From an uncultured Lachnospiraceae bacterium (GTDB taxonomy: Bacteria; Bacillota; Clostridia; Lachnospirales; Lachnospiraceae), in the NCBI GenBank assembly GCA_947628705.1, contig CANRAZ010000010.1:1-49739 (forward strand): a stretch of 49,739 nt of DNA. Direction: 5' to 3'. Position numbers and translations under genes: made by a program. The notes beneath the pieces are model-generated. The model was not told where the DNA came from. It did not search any database and saw only the letters and a program-made list of their open reading frames with translations. Positions within the stretch are counted from its first letter, which is position 1. Each line of letters begins with the position of its first letter. Positions 8,211 to 16,291 of the stretch are shown one piece after another.

Positions 8211-8614
8211 GGTGTATCCTCCTCATAAATTCTAACCTTCTCATACGTAGCTTCCTTGTACAAGTTAGCCATTCCTTGCTCAGCCTCTTTTTTCATATTC
8301 AGCCAGAAGCACAGAGACATTACAATCAGCAGCGCAAAGCAGGCTACAAATGAAATAAACTTCGCTTTGGCATAGCGAGCCTTTTTTAACAGCGCCATGT
8401 ACACGCTGGAATCTGCGTTGTCAAAGTAAGTTTTAACGATTTCCGTGGGCTCGCCGAAACGCTCAATCAAATCCTCTTTTGTACATTCCGGGTTCTGCTC
8501 TGCGAATTCGCACACAGAACCCTCAATGTCCTCGTAAAAACGCTGTTCCCTGTCTTCAAACACAGGAAAAGCTTTCCTTAGTTCTTTAAGAAAGATATCA
8601 GTACTGTTATTCAT
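8207..8614 (-). CDS. HAAS/DUF1700-like (DUF6120-type) membrane protein
   Basis: This 135-residue protein has a soluble N-terminal half of about 70 residues resembling the HAAS/DUF1700 helical domain (FLKELRKAF, then LIERFGEPTEIVKTYF), one membrane segment at about residues 88-108 and a short extracytoplasmic tail. Such proteins are commonly encoded directly after PadR regulators in Clostridia and are thought to act in the same control circuit. ATG 8614 is chosen because GGAGG lies six bases before it. An ATG four codons upstream is part of that ribosome binding site. The gene overlaps padR by eight bases and the secreted-protein gene by four. Confidence 0.8.
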   Translation of the reverse strand: MNNSTDIFLKELRKAFPVFEDREQRFYEDIEGSVCEFAEQNPECTKEDLIERFGEPTEIVKTYFDNADSSVYMALLKKARYAKAKFISFVACFALLIVMSLCFWLNMKKEAEQGMANLYKEATYEKVRIYEEDTP

Positions 8615-8972
8615 TTTTTCCTCCATTTACAGAAGGTTCCGTCCGATCCAGAATATTCTGTATTGCATTGTTTAAGTGATTGAAATCAGAAATCAGGGTC
8701 TGGAGATATTCCTTTCCAGACGGTTCAATGTGATAATAAATACGTTCCTGACGTTTGCCAACAAGCTCCTTCCGCCATGTTATATGACCGCTTTCCTCAA
8801 GGCGGTACAAAGCAGGATAAAGAGAGCCTTCAGGTATCGAAACCATCTTACCTGAGTATTCGTGTACGAGCTGGACAAGCTGATATCCGTAGAAGTCGCC
8901 CTCGCACAGAATAGCCAGTAAAATCATTTCTATGTTGTTTTTTCCTCTTTTTAGATTATCATCCCTTTTCAA
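8607..8972 (-). CDS. PadR-family transcriptional regulator
   Basis: This protein of about 121 residues has the PadR winged-helix pattern: NNIEMILLAILCEGDFYGYQL, a recognition region IPEGSLYPALYRLEESGHI and the wing QERIYYHIEPSGKEYL, followed by a short dimerisation helix. PadR proteins are usually repressors that respond to small molecules. The start is uncertain. A GTG at 8984 has no Shine-Dalgarno sequence, whereas the TTG at 8972 is preceded by GAGGT and gives the usual KRDDNLKRG N-terminus. It probably regulates its own operon and the divergent lipoprotein/ABC operon through the shared 8.98-9.1 kb control region. Confidence 0.88.
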   Translation of the reverse strand: MKRDDNLKRGKNNIEMILLAILCEGDFYGYQLVQLVHEYSGKMVSIPEGSLYPALYRLEESGHITWRKELVGKRQERIYYHIEPSGKEYLQTLISDFNHLNNAIQNILDRTEPSVNGGKNE

Positions 8973-8991
8973 GGTATACCTCACTATCTAA

Positions 8992-9003
8992 ATTCATATG
9001 AAT
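8992..9003. promoter_or_regulatory. Palindrome at the padR transcription start, candidate PadR operator
   Basis: ATTCATATGAAT is a perfect 12-bp palindrome placed where the padR promoter should start transcription. A TATCTAA motif lies beside it at 8985-8991 and recurs at about 9048-9054. The position suits a self-repression operator. Confidence 0.45.
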
Positions 9004-9009
9004 GGTTGG

Positions 9010-9038
9010 ATTATATCAAAAAAAAAAAATAAATGCAA
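9010..9038 (-). promoter_or_regulatory. padR operon promoter with a 12-A tract in its spacer
   Basis: On the minus strand, TTGCAT (9038-9033) and TATAAT (9015-9010) are exactly 17 bp apart. The spacer contains twelve consecutive A:T pairs (9018-9029). Gain or loss of bases in this tract would change the -35/-10 spacing and so the promoter strength. Confidence 0.7.
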
Positions 9039-9050
9039 CATGTTTGTTAT

Positions 9051-9058
9051 CTAATTAG
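9051..9058. promoter_or_regulatory. CTAATTAG palindrome between divergent promoters
   Basis: This eight-base perfect palindrome with partly symmetric flanks lies in the 23-bp region between the two opposite -35 boxes. It is a possible regulator site shared by both operons. No experimental operator for this PadR is known to me. Confidence 0.35.
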
Positions 9059-9061
9059 TTA

Positions 9062-9090
9062 TTGACATAGGGGCTCTGAAAATCTATAAT
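9062..9090 (+). promoter_or_regulatory. Perfect-consensus SigA-type promoter of the lipoprotein/ABC operon
   Basis: TTGACA (9062-9067) and TATAAT (9085-9090) are separated by exactly 17 bp. This is a full match to the consensus, so the promoter should be very strong unless repressed. It drives a leader of about 160 bases ahead of the first lipoprotein gene. Confidence 0.85.
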
Positions 9091-9158
9091 GAAAGCAGTA
9101 TAACTAAGATTGTTTTATATATAGACAAACAAAGAGCGCAGACAGGAGAGGCTGTGAA

Positions 9159-9209
9159 ATGGAAGGAAGGCTGCACGCTGCCAAGCCGTTGCGCCTGACT
9201 GCCGGATAG
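9159..9209 (+). CDS. Candidate 16-codon upstream leader ORF
   Basis: ATG 9159 opens a 16-codon frame (MEGRLHAAKPLRLTAG) ending with TAG at 9207-9209. AGGAGAGG at about 9144-9151 provides a good Shine-Dalgarno sequence. It lies within the transcribed leader between the consensus promoter and the first lipoprotein start, 47 bases upstream of that start. Leader peptides in this position can control downstream translation or transcription by ribosome stalling. Expression is not shown and the frame could be fortuitous. Confidence 0.4.
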   Translation: MEGRLHAAKPLRLTAG

Positions 9210-9256
9210 AAGTGATGAGTACGGTTTTTAAACAATATGCCGGGAGGTGTTCGAAC

Positions 9257-10393
9257 ATGAAAAAAAGCCTGATATTTATTTTTTTGACGGCAGCTTTTTT
9301 GTTGTGTTCCTGTAATAGATCCAACAGTTCAAATCAAACATCGCCATATTCAGACTCCAATGTAATAACAAGCGTTCCAAACGGTTTTTCTCCTTCTGAA
9401 GAAGCTGAAGATGAAGTTACAAAATGGAACGGTTTTACAATCACTATGAACTTTTATCAGGCTGACGAAGATGGGAAGGAGACGGATGTGCCTGTCGGAT
9501 GTGCCGTGGATATTAATTCTGAGACAGACTATACCTTCTATGTTACGCCTAATATCGCTGCGCCCTCTTTTTTAAAAGAAAAACCGGTTACCATGGCGAT
9601 GTGTGTCCTTATTGACGGAGTTCCGACTCCGTTTAAAACGGACGGAAACGAAGAAATGCTCGAGTATTATATTGTTTCTGATACCAAAGGCGCTGCTCGT
9701 TTATCCATACCGGTTACAGTCAGGGTGGATCAGAATACTCAATTGATAAAGGTTCTGCTTTACTGCTACAATGACTTAACGATAGACGAGGACAAGGAAG
9801 CTGAATTTATTCAATTTTTTACGGATTTTTCAATAATAAACACGTCTTTTAAGGACAACGGTCAAGAGCCGGAAATAAGCGAAAAGCATTATACTGAAAA
9901 AGTATCGCCTGATGAAAGGCAGGGTGGGATCTCCTTAAACGTGGTAAGCTCGGAGGCTGACGGCAAATTTCCTTACATGATTAACAGTCCGTCTGACATG
10001 GTGACCTCCGATACTGACATTTACCTGAGATTTACCGGTGACAATATAGCGGATGGCGCTGCGCAGCCCGATTCAATGTATTACAGTATATTGCTTTTTT
10101 GCGATGGAAAGCTTTTATCTCCTTTTGACGGAAAAAATTACTGCTTTGTGCATACTCATGGAGATGTACAGAAAAAAGACGGTGATCACGCATCAAATAT
10201 TCCGGGGGATAGACTGTGGGAATGTCCTGTCGATGTAAGCGGTCTTTCAAAGGGAAAGCACACATTTGCAGCCGTAGCCGTTCCTTTTTATTATGCAAAC
10301 ATGATACAAGATGCCAAACAGGACATTGAGGTCGCAATGGTTAAGGTCGATTCCAGCCGCCAGACTGAAAAAAAGGTAATTGAACTAAAATAG
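9257..10393 (+). CDS. Putative lipoprotein, first of three
   Basis: This 378-residue protein has a lipoprotein signal peptide: a KK start, a hydrophobic core and LLCSC with the lipidated Cys at residue 19. A Ser/Asn/Thr-rich spacer and a beta-rich extracellular part follow. I do not recognise its family, and it is not obviously related to the next two lipoproteins. ATG 9257 is preceded by GGAGGTG. The longer frame to 9212 would place extra residues before the signal peptide. As the first gene after a consensus promoter, and ahead of ABC-2 permease and ATPase genes, it probably works outside the membrane with that transporter, for example in binding or sensing. Confidence 0.82.
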   Translation: MKKSLIFIFLTAAFLLCSCNRSNSSNQTSPYSDSNVITSVPNGFSPSEEAEDEVTKWNGFTITMNFYQADEDGKETDVPVGCAVDINSETDYTFYVTPNIAAPSFLKEKPVTMAMCVLIDGVPTPFKTDGNEEMLEYYIVSDTKGAARLSIPVTVRVDQNTQLIKVLLYCYNDLTIDEDKEAEFIQFFTDFSIINTSFKDNGQEPEISEKHYTEKVSPDERQGGISLNVVSSEADGKFPYMINSPSDMVTSDTDIYLRFTGDNIADGAAQPDSMYYSILLFCDGKLLSPFDGKNYCFVHTHGDVQKKDGDHASNIPGDRLWECPVDVSGLSKGKHTFAAVAVPFYYANMIQDAKQDIEVAMVKVDSSRQTEKKVIELK

Positions 10394-10416
10394 ATAACTG
10401 AGAAAAGAGGAGATTA

Positions 10417-11610
10417 ATGAAAATCAGATTGCTTTGTATTCTTTTTATCATATCGGTGTCTCTTTGCTCATGCGGCAAAAAAAATGGCTATATCTATGTT
10501 GACCTTGACAGTCTGGACAAATCAGTTCGCCGGATTATTACCCTTGACGGTTTTACTGTTCAGGATGTTAATTCTTCCTGTATTACAAATGTGAATTATC
10601 GGAATTGCGGGTTTAACAAGGAAAGCTTTTACTGCATGTCAAATGCCGTTGGCTTCAGGCTTGACTTCAACACGGGAAGACTTAGAGAATATTGTGATGT
10701 TCCGGGCTGTATTCACTCCGCAGACTCCAAGTACTGCAAGTACAACACTGATGCCGTTGCCGGAAAAATCAGCACTGCTGACGGAGTTTATAAATTTTCG
10801 GGCAATTGTCTTTATTATCAAAAAGACGGGGATAAAACAAAAGTGTTGTACCGCAATACATATCACAATGAATATAATGAGAAGTATTCAAACGAGGAAG
10901 AATACAACGATATCGGCGGAATGATTAAAGGGGACACTGCTTATATTACAGGCTCTTATTGGGTACAAAAGCTCTCGCTTGACACATTAGAGGCAAGTGA
11001 ACCTATAGATTTTAATAGCGGCTACATCATGTGCGATGCTATGGGCGACAGCTTCTTCTTCGTGAATGTAAACTATGAGCTTATGCGTGCTGACCTTTCA
11101 AAAGGGGAACTGCAAAAGCTGGCTGATACGGTTACGGGAATGATGTGTGCCGAGGATTCTGTGTTCTATGTCACACGGGGAAACGGAACCTACTGCCTAT
11201 ACCGTATGAATGCGGACGGAACAGGAGAAAAGAAAAAAATAACCGAAGACATAAGCTCTCAGTTTTATGTTGCAGAAAATCATATTTTTTATATAGATTA
11301 TGAAAATGGAGTATATATGTGCGACAGGAACGGAGAAAACAGGAAAAAGCTTGATCTTTCGTTTGAATATAAAAACGGAACGGAATATAAAATTGAAAAT
11401 CAGCTTGACGCTCCGTTAGGCTTCCTTTCAAGCAGTTCCGTTGAGTATCTTTTTCTTATTGATAACAGCAGCGTATCAAACGTTTACAACGAAAACGCTC
11501 TGTTTATTATAAATAAAGCGACCGGTGAAGTCATACCGATCAGCCTCGGCATTTTCTATCAGGATTCTTACGATGTAGTCAATCCTAACGGCAGCATTAT
11601 CAGTTATTAG
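10417..11610 (+). CDS. DUF5050-like lipoprotein, paralogue A
   Basis: This 397-residue protein has a signal peptide and lipobox SLCSC with the lipidated Cys at residue 19. The rest consists of repeated short beta-strand modules, for example GTYCLYRMNADGTGEKKKI and GVYMCDRNGENRKKL, as in DUF5050/beta-propeller surface proteins. A conserved cluster, Cys93, Cys98, His100 and Cys107 (EYCDVPGCIH then YCKY), looks like a metal or disulfide site. It is clearly homologous to the next gene along its whole length, including the start of the mature protein (YVDLDSLD) and the last strand (VIPISLG). GAGGAG precedes ATG 10417. It lies on the extracytoplasmic side of the membrane. Confidence 0.85.
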   Translation: MKIRLLCILFIISVSLCSCGKKNGYIYVDLDSLDKSVRRIITLDGFTVQDVNSSCITNVNYRNCGFNKESFYCMSNAVGFRLDFNTGRLREYCDVPGCIHSADSKYCKYNTDAVAGKISTADGVYKFSGNCLYYQKDGDKTKVLYRNTYHNEYNEKYSNEEEYNDIGGMIKGDTAYITGSYWVQKLSLDTLEASEPIDFNSGYIMCDAMGDSFFFVNVNYELMRADLSKGELQKLADTVTGMMCAEDSVFYVTRGNGTYCLYRMNADGTGEKKKITEDISSQFYVAENHIFYIDYENGVYMCDRNGENRKKLDLSFEYKNGTEYKIENQLDAPLGFLSSSSVEYLFLIDNSSVSNVYNENALFIINKATGEVIPISLGIFYQDSYDVVNPNGSIISY

Positions 11611-11802
11611 TAAACCGTTTGATTGCTGCTCCTGTTGTGTCCGCACCTGTGATTATCAGACGGTTTAGAGCCGCGGTAAAATCGGACGAAGCTTATGAAA
11701 AGCTATGGAAAGGCGGACAGCGAGGCTTGCCAATGAAATATCTTGAACAATGATAATGATGAAATTAACTTGGATTTGAATCTTTAGGAGGCTGGTTTGC
11801 AC
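11611..11802. other. 192-bp gap between the two lipoprotein paralogues
   Basis: TAAACCGT (11611-11618) can pair with ACGGTTTA (11660-11667) over a long loop, but there is no T run. A frame open through most of the gap has no start signal. AGGAGG at 11787-11792 belongs to the next gene. Confidence 0.4.
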
Positions 11803-13125
11803 ATGAAGAAGGCAATATTTCTTTTGTTCATTGTAACGGTGATGCTGTTCGGAGCCTGTGATAAGAAGAACAACGCAGCGGAAAACGCAACAAACGGTTC
11901 TGCTGATAAGAAAACGGATAACGATAATTATTATGTCGATTTGGACGAACTTGACGGAAAAGCCAAGCAGTTAATTAGTCTTGACGGCTTTACAATTATG
12001 GATTCAGGTGAAAGAAATTTTACAAACATGAATCTCAAGTACGGATTCGATAGCGACAGCTTTTACTGTATCGACACGGAGGTGGGATTTAAGCTGGATT
12101 TTAGAACCGGATTTCTCGGAGAGTATTGCGATGCTCCGGGGTGTGTGCATAATTACGAGAATTATTGTAAATATGTCACAGATAAGTATAAAGATATAGT
12201 TAATACGGCGGACGGCTCCTATGAATTTGATTATATGGAGGGAGCAATATATTACACTAAAAAAGGAGAAGACCGCAAAGAGATTTATAGGAACTCATAT
12301 TTTAACGAATACAATGAGAAATATCTTCCTGACTGCAAAACAAGCATGGGCGGTATGATAAAAGGAAATACGGCTTATTTAAACGGAACATATTGGATTC
12401 AGATGCTTTCATTAGACACGCTGGAAGCGACGAAGCCGATAGATTGTAAGAGCGGCATTTTATTTTGGGACGCGGTTGGAGAGGAACTGTTTACAATAAA
12501 TAACGACTTTGAACTTATCCGTTATAATATGCAGAGCGGAGAATCACAGAAGCTGGCGGATAGAACGGTGAGCCTGATGTGTGCCGGAGAATATGTATAT
12601 TTTGTTCAGGAAAATGTTCAGGAAAACGACAGTTCGCCTTTATACCGTTTGCGTACGGACGGAACAGGAGAACCCGAAAAGCTTATAGAGAATGCAAGCT
12701 CACAGTTTTATGTAAGCGACAGCCACATATTCTATCCGGTATATGCGCCTGAAGATGAAGCTGAGGAGGAAAATGAAGAAGGCGCAGGGATAGGAATAAA
12801 GGAAGAAAAGAAGATAGGTGACTGCGGAGGAGTGTATATGTGTGACCTTGACGGAAAGAATCCTAAAGAGCTCAAACTGTCATTTACTTACAAAGACGGT
12901 ACTGAATACAAGGTGGAACGTCAATGGGTAGATAGGTTTGTTTTTTCGTCATGTGAATCTATCAGGTATCTGTTTATAATGGACAATGATGCTTCTGGCG
13001 GTGAAATGAACGAGAATGCGCTGTTTATTGTGGATAAGGAAACAGGAGACGTTATTCCGATAAGCCTTGGCGTTTATTACTCAAAGCCTATGTCAAGCGA
13101 ACCGGGACGTATACTGACTTATTAG
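11803..13125 (+). CDS. DUF5050-like lipoprotein, paralogue B
   Basis: This 440-residue lipoprotein has LFGAC with the lipidated Cys at residue 19, an Asn/Lys-rich linker, and then a region alignable end to end with the previous protein: YVDLDELDGKAKQLISLDGFT, EYCDAPGCVH, YCKY, GGMIKGNTAYLNGTYWIQ and VIPISLGVYY. It keeps the Cys/Cys/His/Cys cluster. It differs by an acidic insertion of about 30 residues near positions 310-340 (rich in Glu, with EDEAEEENEEG), which could bind cations. ATG 11803 is used because AGGAGG lies ten bases upstream. A TTG two codons earlier is too close. The pair arose by tandem duplication. Confidence 0.85.
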   Translation: MKKAIFLLFIVTVMLFGACDKKNNAAENATNGSADKKTDNDNYYVDLDELDGKAKQLISLDGFTIMDSGERNFTNMNLKYGFDSDSFYCIDTEVGFKLDFRTGFLGEYCDAPGCVHNYENYCKYVTDKYKDIVNTADGSYEFDYMEGAIYYTKKGEDRKEIYRNSYFNEYNEKYLPDCKTSMGGMIKGNTAYLNGTYWIQMLSLDTLEATKPIDCKSGILFWDAVGEELFTINNDFELIRYNMQSGESQKLADRTVSLMCAGEYVYFVQENVQENDSSPLYRLRTDGTGEPEKLIENASSQFYVSDSHIFYPVYAPEDEAEEENEEGAGIGIKEEKKIGDCGGVYMCDLDGKNPKELKLSFTYKDGTEYKVERQWVDRFVFSSCESIRYLFIMDNDASGGEMNENALFIVDKETGDVIPISLGVYYSKPMSSEPGRILTY

Positions 13126-13178
13126 ACGGACTTTTGAAGGGAAGAAATGAAACCTGCTTTATTCACAGGGGGTATGGT

Positions 13179-14348
13179 ATGCTGAAGGAGTTAAAAAAAC
13201 TTTTTTCATCAAGGCTCACATGGGTTGCGCTTCTTTTAACCTTAGCGTACATGATTTATCTGTCTTATGCTGATTGGAGAGGCATGGGAAAACCGGATGG
13301 GAATGACGGAAGACAGATAGTAAAGTTTGTCGATGAAATTGGCGTGAGCAACGATTACAATGAAATAAACAAGAATCTGGAGGCTTATTGGGCAAAAACA
13401 GAAAGTCTTTCTAAAGAAAGCAAAGAATATTTTGACGCTGCCTCAAAATTATATGATTCGGCCAGCATCGCCAGATATGTTTATGTGGATTTTCCAGAAC
13501 ACCGCAGGAATATGGTTACCGAGCTGTTCTACACGGTTCAGAATGAAAAGGGGAAAAAAGATCCTGACAGCTACGTTTTAGCATATAACGAAAAAGCGCT
13601 TGAGTACTATAATAAATATATTCCGTTGGAATTTAAGAGTACGGGAATGAGTAACGACCGCTATAACTTATATTATACTCTTTATAACCTTTCATACTGG
13701 GAAGTTATTATGATAGCATTTATCGTTATTGTTACGGTAAGAATGTTTACGATGGAACGTACCAGTGGAGCGTATCAGCTTATAAACACTTCGCGTAAGA
13801 ATTCACGAAGACTGTTTTTTAAAAAATATGCCGCCGTTTTAGCCGTATGTTTCCTGATAAGGGCGGTTCATTTTATCACTGAAATACTGTATTATGTCAG
13901 GTCTGCCGGCTTTACAAATCTTTATCTGCCGATACAGCAGTTTACGGACTTTGAGGGGTGTCCGTGGCAAATCAGCATAGCGGGCTTTATAGCGGTAAAG
14001 GAGGCAGCCGTTCTTCTGATGTACGGCGCTTTTGCGGCTTTGGCGGCGCTGCTTTCCGTTCTGATTTTAAATCCGCTTGTGTCGCTTATTGTGAATCTTG
14101 TGCTGCTTGAAAGCGGTTTTTTGTTTTACAGATATGCGGAATTTAAAACGACGGATGCCGCTGATAAATTCAGGACCTATGTTCCTCACGCGCTGATGAA
14201 CGTCAAGGAATATTTTATTAAATTTGATTACTGTAACTTTTTTGGAGTACCCGTCAGCAGGATTGCCTTCTGCATGGCGTTTACGGCTTTTATTTGCATT
14301 GTTTCGCTGGCGCTCGGTTTTATTTTAAGCGGCAGAGGAAAGAGATAA
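13179..14348 (+). CDS. ABC-2-type permease, subunit 1
   Basis: This 389-residue membrane protein has one N-terminal membrane segment (about residues 12-30), a large extracytoplasmic loop of roughly 140 residues and then about five membrane segments in the C-terminal half. That is the topology of ABC-2 exporters in which segments 1 and 2 are split by a big loop. The segment FTMERTSGAYQLINTSRKNSRRLFFKKYAAV after segment 2 is a typical ABC-2 cytoplasmic coupling region. ATG 13179 has AGGGGG just upstream. The frame is open to 13134 but has no signal there. It is followed 16 bases later by the ATPase gene. Confidence 0.82.
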   Translation: MLKELKKLFSSRLTWVALLLTLAYMIYLSYADWRGMGKPDGNDGRQIVKFVDEIGVSNDYNEINKNLEAYWAKTESLSKESKEYFDAASKLYDSASIARYVYVDFPEHRRNMVTELFYTVQNEKGKKDPDSYVLAYNEKALEYYNKYIPLEFKSTGMSNDRYNLYYTLYNLSYWEVIMIAFIVIVTVRMFTMERTSGAYQLINTSRKNSRRLFFKKYAAVLAVCFLIRAVHFITEILYYVRSAGFTNLYLPIQQFTDFEGCPWQISIAGFIAVKEAAVLLMYGAFAALAALLSVLILNPLVSLIVNLVLLESGFLFYRYAEFKTTDAADKFRTYVPHALMNVKEYFIKFDYCNFFGVPVSRIAFCMAFTAFICIVSLALGFILSGRGKR

Positions 14349-14364
14349 GGAGGAGGGAAAAAGA

Positions 14365-15243
14365 ATGGAACTGCAATTCGTTAATATCTCGAAGAATTAC
14401 GGTAAAAAAACCGCGTTGACAAATGTAAACCTTACTTTGCATGAGGGCGTTCATGCGCTGCTCGGACCTAACGGAGCAGGCAAGAGCACGCTTATGAACA
14501 TACTTACCTGTCTTTTAAAAGCTACCGACGGCAAAATAACCTTGGACGGAGAGGAAATAACCGCAATGGGCGCCCGTTTCAGGGATATGCTGGGATACCT
14601 TCCGCAAAATCCCGGATTTTATAATTCCTTTTCAGGCTACGGAGTAATGAAATATTTTGCCGATTTAAAGGGCATGAAAAAACCGCAGGACAGAATAGAC
14701 GAGCTTTTGGAGCTGGTCAATCTGACCGAGGATAAGAAGCGCAAGATCGGACATTACAGCGGCGGAATGAAGAGAAGGCTTGGCATAGCGGTATCATTGT
14801 TAAATGACCCTAAGCTTTTGGTGCTTGACGAGCCAACGGCAGGACTTGACCCTAAGGAGCGTATGCGTTTCCGCAACATTATCGGCAAGCTCGGCTTTGA
14901 CAAGATCGTAATTCTTGCAACGCATATCGTTTCGGACGTGGAAAGCATAAGCGACAACTGCCTGCTGCTTAAAAACGGAGAAATCATTACAACCGGCAGT
15001 GCTGACGATCTTAAGGAGCATATAAAGGGTAAAGTATTTAATACTCCGATGTCACAGGAAAAAGCAGAGGAATATATCCTGAACAATTCCTGTGCAAACA
15101 TAATTAAAACCGAAGATTCCCTTTTTGTGCACAGCGTCAGTGATGAGAAGCCTTTTGAAAATTCCGTTCCGGCTCCGGCTAATCTGGAAGACGTATATAT
15201 GTATTATTTTAATGAACAGTCAAAGACGGAGGAAGAAAAGTGA
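14365..15243 (+). CDS. ABC transporter ATPase
   Basis: This 292-residue ATPase has Walker A GPNGAGKST (about residues 34-42), a Q-loop LPQNPGF, signature YSGGMKRRLGIA, Walker B LLVLDEPTAGLD and switch ATHIVSD. The C-terminal 70 residues form a short extra domain. It resembles the ATPases of ABC-2 exporters and energises the two permeases encoded on either side. GGAGG lies upstream of ATG 14365, and its stop overlaps the GTG start of the next permease by four bases. The transport substrate is unknown. Confidence 0.93.
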   Translation: MELQFVNISKNYGKKTALTNVNLTLHEGVHALLGPNGAGKSTLMNILTCLLKATDGKITLDGEEITAMGARFRDMLGYLPQNPGFYNSFSGYGVMKYFADLKGMKKPQDRIDELLELVNLTEDKKRKIGHYSGGMKRRLGIAVSLLNDPKLLVLDEPTAGLDPKERMRFRNIIGKLGFDKIVILATHIVSDVESISDNCLLLKNGEIITTGSADDLKEHIKGKVFNTPMSQEKAEEYILNNSCANIIKTEDSLFVHSVSDEKPFENSVPAPANLEDVYMYYFNEQSKTEEEK

Positions 15244-16280
15244 CGGTACTGTCTGCGGAGCTGAAAAAAATATTGATAGGGAACAAGGGGCTGCTTGTTA
15301 TCGCAGCCGCTGTTATATTGCAGCTGATAACCGGTCTTTTTACTACCCGCTTTTATGAGCACAGTTATTCTGTTGACGTCTACAAGAATTATCTGGAGCA
15401 GATAGAGGGGGAGTATACTGCGGAAAAGGCGGAATATATTAACAGCCGTTATGAGGAAATTAGTGAGATTATTTCGGTACATAAAATCATGGAAGATCGG
15501 TATCTGAACGGCGAAATAACCCTGGAAGAGTTTTCGGCGTATAACGATGATTATTTTTTAGCCTCTGCGGAAAACGAAACGGTGGCTTATATTGTTGAAA
15601 AATGTATGTATTACGAAAATTCGGAGGGCTTTGACAAAATCTTTTTCTTTGAAACTGACATAGAAGACTTCCTGACTTCATCGGGAATGAATTACATCAT
15701 ATTCGTCATGCTGCTGTGTCTTGCAATTCCTGCCTTTGACAGTGAATTTCAAAGCAATGCGGTGTCTTTGATACTAACCTCTAGGGACGGGCATAAAAAA
15801 ACCGCTTTTGTTAAAACGGCAGCGGTATTTTTTCTTGCTTTTCTTTCAAGTCTGCTTATCTACAGCTCAATTTTTATCTGTTTTGTCATAAAAAACGGTT
15901 CTGCGAATCTGAATCAGCCTCTCAGCAATATAATGACGTTTCCTTTTTACGGAGATTTGAAAATAATAAATTTTATAATTTTTGACTGTCTGATAAAGTC
16001 TCTGTGCTGGGCGGTTACGTCGGTATTCTTCATGATTTTTACCGTGCTTATAAAAAATACGGTATTTTCGTTTTTTGTGTCCGTATTCGCCTTCTTTGTC
16101 GCATCGAATATAAGGATTCTTACGGACAGTACGGCGGTAAATTACATTTTCTGCCCTGTGAACCTTTCCGGCATGTACGGCAGCGACCTTAACCCTATGC
16201 TGCTTGGCATTATTTCGGCAGCCAAAACGGTGATTTATTTTTTCATAATCTATAAGATCTGGACGAAGCCCAGAAACTGA
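15240..16280 (+). CDS. ABC-2-type permease, subunit 2
   Basis: This 346-residue membrane protein has the same plan as the first permease: a membrane segment at about 15-35, an extracytoplasmic loop of about 110 residues, and five or more membrane segments from about 148 onward. The segment LILTSRDGHKKTAFVKTAAV matches the cytoplasmic coupling helix region. Translation starts at GTG 15240, which overlaps the ATPase stop codon, so the two genes are coupled. With the first permease and the ATPase it should form one exporter whose outer partners may be the three lipoproteins. Confidence 0.82.
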   Translation: MTVLSAELKKILIGNKGLLVIAAAVILQLITGLFTTRFYEHSYSVDVYKNYLEQIEGEYTAEKAEYINSRYEEISEIISVHKIMEDRYLNGEITLEEFSAYNDDYFLASAENETVAYIVEKCMYYENSEGFDKIFFFETDIEDFLTSSGMNYIIFVMLLCLAIPAFDSEFQSNAVSLILTSRDGHKKTAFVKTAAVFFLAFLSSLLIYSSIFICFVIKNGSANLNQPLSNIMTFPFYGDLKIINFIIFDCLIKSLCWAVTSVFFMIFTVLIKNTVFSFFVSVFAFFVASNIRILTDSTAVNYIFCPVNLSGMYGSDLNPMLLGIISAAKTVIYFFIIYKIWTKPRN

Positions 16281-16291
16281 CGGAGACTGAC

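Noticed and set aside
11610-11759. A frame open for about 47 codons through the gap between the lipoprotein paralogues
   Set aside because: It has no ribosome binding site or good start codon and no family resemblance. It could be a remnant of an older duplication, but this cannot be supported.
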